Assembly: GCA_007115705.1 (NCBI GenBank)
Contig: QXEO01000235.1
Location: 3,071,888-3,135,887, forward strand
Length of the DNA: 64,000 bases
Reading direction: 5' to 3'
Origin: Dactylis glomerata
Taxonomy: Eukaryota; Streptophyta; Magnoliopsida; Poales; Poaceae
The notes beneath the pieces are model-generated. The model saw nothing but the letters and a program-made list of their open reading frames with translations, was not told the DNA's origin and did not search any database. The translations under genes and the position numbers were made by a program. Shown here piece by piece: positions 55,875 to 64,000 of this stretch (positions are counted from its first letter, which is position 1; every line of letters begins with the position of its first letter).

Positions 55875-56456
55875 AGAAGTGGGGAGGGTTTTTTTGCAAA
55901 ACTTCCGACGGAAGAACCAAACCATAGAACCCTTGCGTACTTTATTATTAGGTATAGATAGAGCCCACAAGCCGCCGGCCGCCCGAGCCCGCACGCCACC
56001 GGCCGCCCGCGCCTGCCACGCCGTCCGCGCCCGCATGCCTCTAGCCGCTAGCTACACTCCTAGTCTACGGCAGGGACGGGAGTGGTGTCGTTTGTCTCCG
56101 TTGGGACGGTCTGCGGCAGGGACAGGAGTGGTGCCGTTCGTCTCCGTCGGGATAAGCGAGGAAGAAGACCAGCGAGGGTGACTAAAGACTGGATTACGGG
56201 TTGATTCATAGAAGTGAGGAGGGTTTTTTTTGCAAAACGTCCGACGGAAGAACCAAACCATGGAACCCTTGCGTACTTTATTATTAGGTATAGATAGGTA
56301 TAGATAACTAAGAAGTTCACCCCACTAGCATATTTCTTTTGACATGCAGCTATGCGACCTCAGCAGGTCACGTCACTTTTTTAAAAAAAGAGTTAGGAAC
56401 AATTTATTGGGTCAGATTTTCAAGCACCGACGGTTCCACTTCGTCTCCCTCCACCA
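55875..56456. repeat. 582-bp direct repeat, right copy
   Basis: Second copy of 49107-49689. It ends CTCCACCA and continues as TTGGCATT, so this copy preserves the A/T site that carries the Helitron-like end in the left copy. Confidence 0.9.
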
Positions 56457-57377
56457 TTGGCATTCATGGTGACGCTGCCTTTATCCCTCTTCCAATTCCC
56501 AACAAAGGTTGAGCTGCGTGAGTTCTTCCCTCGCTGCTGCCCTCCATGTTCCAATGGCGCCAGCCCCTGCGTGCGCGCGGAGCCGCCTCTCTCCTCGGCG
56601 GCTGCTGACATGTTCGGCCGTAGCGGCTGAACCTCCCTTCTATGGAGCTCCTTGGCCAACCTTCCTCCACTCGCCATCAACCTTACCAGGTACAACGTTC
56701 CTCCCCCTGCCTCCCTGTATGCTTCCTAACCCCCTCATGAATTGCAGGAGCCTGCCGCGCCGTAGTCTGCATTGCGCTCGTGGACAAAATTTCATGTTCC
56801 CATATTTCTTTGGTTTCTCGATGTCTGTCCATTTATTGATTGCTTGGTGATTCATCAGTGCCTAATAACGGAGATTCATGTCATCCTGTTTGTTATGGAC
56901 TGATGGCTAAGAATCAAATGGTTTTCAGATTCGATTTTCTGACGGCAGTAGCCCTGCCTTTTTAAATTTATAGAAGAGGGAAAACACTTACAGATTACAT
57001 ACCAATCACTGGCTAGACTCCAGCACCAAAGCCTTACAGATTCGATTTTCTCAACATCAGGTAAATGACAGCGTTTGAGTTTCATGCTACTCAGGCATTG
57101 CTTACCCCTATCAATGTCATAATTTCTCCACTGTTTCGCCTCAAAATACAGAATCACCCTCATGTCTTTACAGTGTGCATGTGTTGACGATTACTTCCTT
57201 TACTGCAGAATCAGAGGTGTTCCTTTTGAGTGATTAATTAACCAACTGGCCCCATTGTAAGTAGCTTTGTTGTGGCTGTCTTTCCAATTATTTTCACACA
57301 GATGTTTCTGTTAGACAATTTTATTTCCACGCTAATCTTTCTGTTAGATAATATTTGTTTCAGTTTTGTTCATATTA
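56457..57377. other. Low-copy-looking stretch, no confident gene
   Basis: Contains a plus-strand exon-like ORF (56509-56691) with Ala/Ser/Arg-rich composition. It ends at a possible donor, TTACCAGGTACAACG. It could be the start of a gene or a fragment. Nothing else is recognisable. Confidence 0.3.
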
Positions 57378-57733
57378 CTCCCTCCGGCGCGAAAAGGATG
57401 ACGCACGCTCGATTTTGCAAAATGTCCCCTGACAAACTTCCGACCAAACCAGAGACCCACGCCGACCGCGACCGCCCCTCGCTCTGTTCTAGATGCCGAC
57501 CACCCGACGCCGCCCGCTGCCTTGTTCCACCACTCCCCTCCGGTCCCATGCCGCCGCCATCTTGCTTCCCCTGTGTCGCGCGGCCGCCTCCCTCTTCCCC
57601 TCGCGCGTCGTCGTCGTCTCCTTCCTCCCGCGCGTAGTCATCTTCCTCTTTGACCTCAAGATGGGATTTTTCCGCCCTCCGGCGGCCTGATATGCAGCGG
57701 CGAGGAGCTGCTGAGGCCGTGCGCACCGGCGCG

Positions 57734-57940
57734 GAGAGGGACATCGACGATCTACCGCGGAACGACGCCAATTACACCGCGCTGATGCCGCTCCGGTTCC
57801 TCGCGCGGGCCGCCCTGGCCCAGCCGGACAGGGCGTCGGTCGTGCACGGAACGGTACGGTACATGTAGGCAGATACCTACCGCTGGTGCCGCCGCCTCGC
57901 CTCCGCACTGGCGTGGCGATCCGTCAGCCAAGGCAGCACG
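57734..57940 (+). pseudogene. Exon fragment of an acyl-activating enzyme (AMP-forming ligase)
   Basis: About 69 codons resembling the N-terminus of plant acyl-activating enzymes (acyl-CoA synthetase superfamily): ERDIDDLPRNDANYTALMPL, ALAQPDRASVVHG and CRRLASALAWRSVSQGST. It ends at a donor, CACGGTGAAT. Where the family has Thr-Trp after VRY, this copy has Met-stop (ATG TAG), two transitions. The adenylate-binding and catalytic parts are absent. I see no second exon nearby. Confidence 0.7.
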
Positions 57941-58689
57941 GTGAATTTCTGTGTTTATTCCTCTTTCTTTTGTTCTGAGCGGTTGTCTCCCCTGGTCCTC
58001 TTGCTTAAAGAGTCCGTTCTTTTAGACCAGTACGGGAGAGCTGATTGAGTTATTGTGCACAGCCGAGATGATTGTGAGTTCACTGAATTAGGTTTTTCTA
58101 ATGAATCGCATGAACTCGGTACAGAGTGTTGATTTTTAGCATCCTTTAGGGTAAATAGGCCCTATCTGGCCATTTAACAATCGAAACCTTGAGACGATGA
58201 CTGTATCAATTAGCCAATTGCAGTGCTCAAGGAAAAAATAAGAACCATAGTAAACAGTACTATCTGAATTTTTCTATCAAACTGTCTTAACTTTTTCAGA
58301 AGCATGTTATTGTTTTCTTTTTCAGACTGTATCATCACTCAGTACCGCAGCCTGTTTATCCTTTATAATTGCCAATAGAATGAAACCTAAAATGTTAACC
58401 TATGCATATCAGGTCGATTGGCATAGATGTTGCGCAATCTTGGGTCATGGGAAAGAACGATTTAGGCTTTTTTCTCACAGCAAAGAAAGTTCCAACTGAA
58501 TGATTATGTGACTGAATCTTTAATGACCTGATTGTTGACAATCCAACCTGCTACTTGACCTCTCCGTCTGGTGCCTTGTCTGACCAGCCTCAACAGCAAG
58601 GTAGTATTTAGTAACCTTGTCATGCCTTAGTTAAGAGAGTCTAGTTGCAGAAAGCATCGACAACACCCATTAAACATGGCACGTTTGCA

Positions 58690-58741
58690 AGATTTTGGTT
58701 ACTGTCACTTCCCTTCGCACTACCCATTCAAACCACCAAAG
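58690..58741 (+). pseudogene. Exon fragment of a ubiquitin-conjugating enzyme (E2)
   Basis: The end of the stretch encodes HFPSHYPFKPPK followed by GTATC, the E2 core motif HFP-x-x-YPFKPPK with the splice position known in plant E2 genes. Upstream, in another frame, ILVTV precedes it, so a one-base deletion lies at about 58705. The catalytic cysteine exon is not found. Short, hence moderate confidence. Confidence 0.55.
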
Positions 58742-59107
58742 GTATCATGTCCTGTCCTGACAAGTTTGTATTATCACAACACTGAAATTTCTTACCCCAT
58801 GTTTATTGGTACTTAGTTCAATGGCTGGAGTAGCTTTGGTAAGTGTAACCTGTCAAAATTGACATTTCTGAGTATGCTCTGTTTTTGCTAAACAAAGTGA
58901 ACATACTGGAGTTCGTTGAACTGTACATTGATTTGGATGGTTCAAATGGTTCGTTTAGTGTAGACTGCTTGTAGCCAGCATGCCTAGATTGTTAATTTAT
59001 CAGAAGTTTAGAACACGGTTGCTCATAGTCTTATGGCTTATGTGAACATTGCTCAAATTTCAGAAGGAGCTAGTAACTATTCTCCTGAAAAAAATTCATG
59101 CTTGCTG

Positions 59108-59893
59108 CTTGCGCAGATGAACAGGTTACAAAAGAATTGGCTTGGGGTCCTGAATCTACGCTACTTCGGCATAGCTCTCCGCTGCCGTTGGCCTTGGCTC
59201 AGGTGGGCTGCGGAACCGAGGCCTTGGACCCTCGTCCCTGCTGAAGATGACAGAGAGGCGCTGCAGCTGTTCAAGGCTGCTAACTCTGTTCAGCTTGGTG
59301 ATGGCAGGCGCGCGAAATTCTGGACAGATAACTGGCTACCTGGTGGTCGATCTATGGAGGACACTTTGCCCTTTCTGTTCTCCTTCGTCAAGAAACCCAC
59401 CATCACGGTGGCAGAGGCTCTAACCAACCACAGATGGGTCAGAGACATTGTCGGTGGCCTTTCCACTCAAGCTTTGGCACAATACCTGCAGCTTTGGGAC
59501 TTGACCAATGAAGTTGCTCTCACTGCTGGGCAGAGAGATAAAGCTATATGGCGATGCAGCGCGGACGGCATGTTCCCGGTCAGCTCGGCTTACAACCTGT
59601 TCTTCATGGCCAACACACGCTTCGCATGCGCCAAACCAATCTGGAAGTCCAAGGCTCCCATGAAATGTCGGCTGTTCATGTGGCTTGTGGTGCACAGAAG
59701 ATGCTTAACCGCCGACAATCTTCAGAAGAGAAACTCGCCTCACACCCCTGTTTGTGTCCTCTGTCAGCCTGCAGATGAGGACTGCAATCATCTGTTCCTG
59801 CACTGCCGCTACACACAGCTGGTTTGGCTTCGGTTCAGAGCTTGGACCAAGGCATCCTTCGCTATCCCAAGGTTTGGCTTCAGGTTTGACTGA
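59108..59893 (+). pseudogene. LINE reverse-transcriptase tail (zf-RVT domain)
   Basis: The 3' end of a non-LTR retrotransposon ORF2. Typical segments: LNLRYFGIALRCRWPWLRW, LGDGRRAKFWTDNWLPGG, the zf-RVT core WKSKAPMKCRLFMWLVVHRRC, and the Cys/His end CVLCQPADEDCNHLFLHC. The frame is open from 59033, but the endonuclease and RT domains are missing and no poly-A tail or target duplication is obvious. Lies inside the composite TIR element. Confidence 0.8.
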
Positions 59894-60603
59894 CACCATT
59901 TCGGCGCGGAGAGTGGCACCCAAAGCTATCAGGAGTGGTGACTTAATCAGTTATCACTTGAAACATGTCTGTACTGATAATAGGAAGCAAGAGCTCTGTT
60001 GGAAAGGCTGGAATTTCAGAAAGGAACTGTTGAAGCTGCACTTAACATGTGTACTACCAGGTAGTGATTCTAGTGTCATTATTCTTGTGATTTTTTGTGT
60101 ACGTTCAGTCTGGCTTCTGCTGCGGGAGCTTCTGGTGCGGGTTCGTCGGCGGACGGTGATGCTGCTGCTTCTGCCCTGCTGTGTCTGCTGCTTGATGTCC
60201 AGCCGTCCAGGAGGTGGACAGGGGCGAGCTGCTGCTGCGGGAGCGGCGGCGTGGCCTTGCTCCCCTGCGCCGGGGTCAACGAGAGGAGTAGGCGGCAGGG
60301 GGCAGGCCGAGTCGGGCCGGAGCTCCTCTGCTCCCCACCGGCCCGGTGAGTCCAAGCGGCAGAGGGCCCTCAACCTCCGCGAGGGAGCAAACGGAATCGG
60401 ATCCGCGGGCAGCATCGGATCCACGGACGGCGGCGGATCTGCGGACGGCGCCGAGGAACGGCACCCAGGGGCAGCGAGGACAGCCGGGAAGGACGGACGG
60501 GGAGAAGAAGGTGATTTTGATTTCAGAGTGGAAGGACCAAAACCGAGAAGAATTGAGATGTCAGGGGGTTTTCTGTAAACATTACTTATAACTGACAGCC
60601 CGA
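59894..60603. other. GC-rich remainder of the composite TIR element
   Basis: The plus-strand ORF 59754-60578 overlaps the LINE tail in another frame and then runs through a GC-rich, Gly/Ala/Arg-rich stretch. No domain is recognised. It may be a further captured fragment. Confidence 0.3.
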
Positions 60604-60628
60604 CATCCTTTTCGCGCCGGAGGGAGTA

Positions 60629-62472
60629 CATGTTTGTCCATCCTTATAGATACTAATTATTTCGGGGTTGAGATTTTCTTTGTGATGCACCTTCCTTTTT
60701 ACAAACAGCTTCTAGCTTCGGCTGTTATCTTTCTTCATTGCTCAAATATGGAGGCTGCTATGTGACGACAGTAACTACTTAATATTCAGAGTTGGCTTCT
60801 GATGGTTAGTTCGACTTTACCCTTGCTGCCATCAACATAAGAAATTTAGAAGGTTGATTCATATACTGATGGCTCAGATTTCTACATTTTTGGTAGTTCG
60901 CTTTCAAGTTTGCAACCTCTTAGTTTTTTCTTTCAAAATGGGGCATCTTCAACCTCTGCATCTTGCAACCTCTTAGTGCTGCCATGCCAATGTTCCTTTC
61001 TATACTCGGTACATATGCTGCTACTAATTTGGAGATTAATTAATCTTACATGAACGACTCATCTAGAAAAACTGCGAGTTTTGTTTATTTGATTTCAGAG
61101 CCAGCAGGCTTCGTGCTCAAATTATCACTCCCCAGTCTGAACAGTTTGCTGGTTACATCTTTCTGACCATGTCGCAGGTACATGACCTTCCATATGTTAT
61201 TTCAGTTTTCTCAGATCATTCACTATTTGATTTTTTGTCAATATCAGTGTTTTATTGATTGTAAATGAATGTATCAATGGCAAATATTTAGTGTTCCCCT
61301 GTACATCTAAGATCCCTGTATTTTGTTTAAAGCATTCTTTATTAGTTTTTGTAGATACCAGCATTTCATTAATTGTAAATGAAGGTATCGGTTATCCCCA
61401 GCTCATCTAAAACTCACTACTGCTGTTGTAAAAGTTCAATGTATTGGTGAGTCACATTTTTCCATCTGATCGAACCTTTACGATCACACATAATATGTAT
61501 TTTCTTAATAATTCGGAGATACAGAAAGATGCTCCATTAATGGTTCAATCATGGGCAGGAAATAATGGCAATATTGACATTACAAACCTGCAGGTTAAAG
61601 GCTAATATCAGCACCAACAGACTTAGACATGTGGCATGCTGCTAGACATACAAAAAGTCTTGAAACTAAATCAACCTAGCCTTCTTGAGAAGTTCTGTTA
61701 CATACTAATTTTCTGCCAATGGTCGCTAATCGGATCATGCACAGTGCTTGAACAGGTAATAGAAAAGACATTTAACCTTCCTAAGCTCAATAGCCTTTCT
61801 TACACCAAACCCATGAAACAGAATCACAATAGCATGCTACCAGCCTGTCATCAATCAAACACAACTATCGAATGGTAACTCATAAAATACTGTAGTAGGT
61901 ATCTTGTATACTACTCCAAACCAAGCAAGTCAAATTAAAACAGGGGGATTTTAATAAGATATAGTATGATAGATTAGGTGTATGTGCATACCATATGGAA
62001 ATAAATCCTTGTTCTTCCTCTACTGAATATCAAAGTAGCATCGAAGAAGCAGATGCAGGCAACCAAAGCCGCCTGAGACATGATATCATGGGCCGAGTCA
62101 TTGTGCTCTGCCGGTACCTTCCACGGCGAGGCTGCAGAGACTTTGGTGCTGCCGAAGCGGATAGACAGCAAGTGCGCACGATGACCGAGGGCCTACAGCG
62201 AGAACATGGAGTGGTAAACCGGGTATTCCATGCTTTGCAGTTCTGGAAACAAAATAACAATCACAAGGATCAACTCGAGGTTATTCCAGGTTTTCATAAA
62301 TTCAATATACAGATCATTACAGGAATATGGCTTTGATATAAAACAAAACAAACTTAACAGCCAATGCACACCAAAGAACACCTTCAGATGAGCAGTAAAG
62401 GAGAAAAAGATAATATTACAAACATTAGTAGTTGTATATACCGTTTTGTGCGACCCCAAAATGATTATCCCT
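60629..62472. other. Low-copy-looking stretch with exon-like pieces
   Basis: One exon-shaped piece (about 61100-61177, +) is open between an acceptor (TTTGATTTCAG) and a donor (CGCAGGTACATG), encoding 26 residues including LRAQIITPQSEQFAGYIFL. A minus-strand open stretch (62171-61974) is also present. Neither is recognised. Confidence 0.25.
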
Positions 62473-63710
62473 TCAAACTGAAACCTTCATATTCTCCTGA
62501 ATACAAATCAGAACATTGAACAGATGTGTACACTTGGAAGAGGATGATTTTTCTTCAGCCTGCATTTGCATAACATCATTACACAAAGTTAATCTCAAAA
62601 TTGAACATGTTGTATTTCTCCAAATAATCACCATGAATGCATCATTTGACATAGTACAGTGCATCATTCGACACCATTCATAGTCTAAATGTGCCTAGCG
62701 ACATTGTGACCAGAATATACGGGTTGCTGCACTCCCTGCACTAATCCTAGAGGCAAGTGGCTGGCAGCCGCGAAAATCTCAACATGCGCAGCCGACCATT
62801 CCACATGTGGGGACAGCCGCTACCCGCCCTATTTGCATCTTGAACGATTGGGCCGACAGCTTTAAAGATGGCGCAAGGCTGCATTGTATATTGAACTTAC
62901 TGGTTTGTCTACGGTGCTGGTGAAGCCGTAACTGATGTCGAAGGACCTGTACGTCTGGAAGTACATGTTGGCAGCCAAGGCGCAACATGTGGCTACGTCA
63001 TTGAGCCTGTAGATTATAAGTGAGTTAAAATGGAGTTTTACTGGCTGAACATGCAGAGAAAAGCAGACAACTGAAAGAACTGAAAACACAAAGTGAGAAC
63101 ATCACATTTTTCCCTAGCTATTTTGAGAGAATACTCCAATCACTTGCATAGCATAAAACTGGAACGTTCTGATGTCTTTCAGCTACAAAACGAAATTCAT
63201 TCATTATTCAACCGGTGCTGCTGCATTAGAATCCTAACCATGGAAATCCACGAATGCTCCAAAAGTTCCTATGTCTAACATCCGCATGAGCTACTTCCAA
63301 TAATATGCAATTAGCTGCTATCTTAGCAAAAGGAGTGCGGTATATAAATCATTTCTTAGAGTGCTCTAATAAGCAGGCCACATCTCACGTCTCAGCTACA
63401 AAAGGACCCTTATGGATCTCCGTTGCATCCATGTTCCAAGATCTGATTCAGAATTCAGAAGGGAAAAAACCAGAAGACGTTCGTACCTTGAGGCTGATGC
63501 TGATGCTCTCCACGAAAATCTGCTGATCTCTTCTACCCACCGATCCCTGTGAGGGACGCGGCAACGGGGATGTGTGCTCCTGTGAGAGAGAGCAGCTAAA
63601 TCTGTCTGCGGGGGAGGGGAGCAGGCGGGGGTAGGGTTGGTAGTGGGAGCTTCAGTGATCTGTGGATATGTCGGAGGCCACGGCCTAGAGAGTGGTGAGA
63701 GAAAAGCCAC
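62473..63710 (-). CDS. Possible 3-exon gene, unknown function
   Basis: Minus-strand exons by eye: 63710-63487, 63006-62901, 62559-62473. GT-AG junctions, matching phases, 139 codons (138 aa). Exon 1 is Pro/Ser/Arg-rich, as in many grass first exons or leaders. Exon 2 encodes LNDVATCCALAANMYFQTYR, which looks protein-like. Exon 3 is short and ends in TGA. I recognise no family. The first exon may be partly 5' UTR, since the stretch from about 63770 has the base composition of a leader. Could also be a pseudogene. Confidence 0.35.
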
Positions 63711-64000
63711 GGTGGGAGCTCGACGGCGGACGGCAGCCGGCGGCCGGCGGCCGGAAACCCTAATGCCTTTGTAAGTCGGGACTCAGGAGAGGGGAGATAG
63801 ACCGGGAAGGTGCTGTCTTTTTTTCTTCTGATTCTGAGTGAGGGCATTACGAAGTCTGCGGTGGTCCACATATCAGACAACACCGGCCCATATACCAGCG
63901 ACATCGCGCAACGTAGATGCCCTCAGCGCAGCTGCTGGCGACCAAGCTTAAAGCTTGTAGTACATGCATTCACTATACACTTTACTTTTCCCTTGATTTT
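63711..64000. other. Window edge, no confident gene
   Basis: Likely leader or promoter of the minus-strand gene candidate at 62473-63710; includes a CCGGCGGCCGGCGG stretch. Otherwise nothing recognisable. Confidence 0.3.

Larger units (their letters stand above)
57378..60626. mobile_element. Composite Stowaway/mariner-like element carrying gene fragments
   Basis: Perfect 23-bp terminal inverted repeats (57378-57400 and 60604-60626, starting CTCCCTCCGGCGCG), each flanked by TA (57376-57377 and 60627-60628), the mariner/Stowaway target. 3249 bp in total. There is no transposase. The inside holds an acyl-activating-enzyme exon, a ubiquitin-conjugating-enzyme exon piece and a LINE tail. Typical Stowaway MITEs are below 500 bp, so this is either a gene-capturing element or a mariner-derived shell with nested insertions. 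Confidence 0.65.

Noticed and set aside
49690..56456. CRISPR-like or satellite array
   Set aside because: Only two copies of the long repeat, no regularly spaced units, and the sequence is plant nuclear.

Overview
The window is plant nuclear DNA from a grass, most likely a large-genome Pooideae species of the wheat/barley/oat/ryegrass kind. The reasons are a BARE/Angela-like copia LTR at the left edge, long nested gypsy LTR retrotransposons, Helitron-like ends with the grass CTAG/hairpin signature, and spliced plant-type gene fragments. I cannot name the species. No bacterial genes, rRNA, tRNA or CRISPR are present.

Layout. About 1-48,540 is a nest of LTR retrotransposons that I resolved from LTR ends, primer-binding sites and 5-bp target duplications. 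The oldest visible host is element E (+), a non-autonomous gypsy-like element (18994-21082 plus 44741-48542). Element A, an old decayed gypsy gag-pol element (-, 3650-6907 plus 17124-18993), sits in E's 5' LTR and runs off the left edge. A was hit by copia element C (-, its 5' LTR is 1852-3649) in the integrase and by gag-only element B (+, 6908-17123, TSD GTCCT) in the gag. B in turn holds a solo LTR, S (10651-12302, TSD GGGAG). E was also hit by element D (+, 21083-44735, TSD GGTTG), a young Tat-like gypsy element of about 15 kb. D carries gag-pol plus a spliced antisense gene. D was hit by element F (-, 25112-33750, TSD ATGTC), a young gag-only element with an intact 829-aa ORF. D's LTR pair differs at 2 of 929 positions and F's at about 3 of 1536, by eye.

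About 48,543-56,456 is Helitron-like territory. A short GC-rich Helitron-like unit (48543-49537) abuts E's truncated LTR. At 49690 a second Helitron-like 3' end closes a minus-strand block with two spliced genes: an RPA/OB-fold-like gene (54478-55260, 4 exons) and a Ulp1-like C48 cysteine protease gene (50010-53133, 12 exons, one nonsense codon). The block is bracketed by 583/582-bp near-identical direct repeats.

About 57,378-60,626 is a 3.25-kb element with perfect 23-bp terminal inverted repeats and TA target duplications (Stowaway/mariner type). It contains an acyl-activating-enzyme exon, a ubiquitin-conjugating-enzyme exon and a LINE reverse-transcriptase tail. The last 3.4 kb is low-copy-looking DNA with a possible 3-exon minus-strand gene of unknown function.

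How it works together: D (and once A) would encode its own transposition proteins. B, E and F lack pol and would depend on proteins supplied by other elements. D's three sense-strand ORF breaks are all TAG codons, so this copy is probably inactive even though it is recent.
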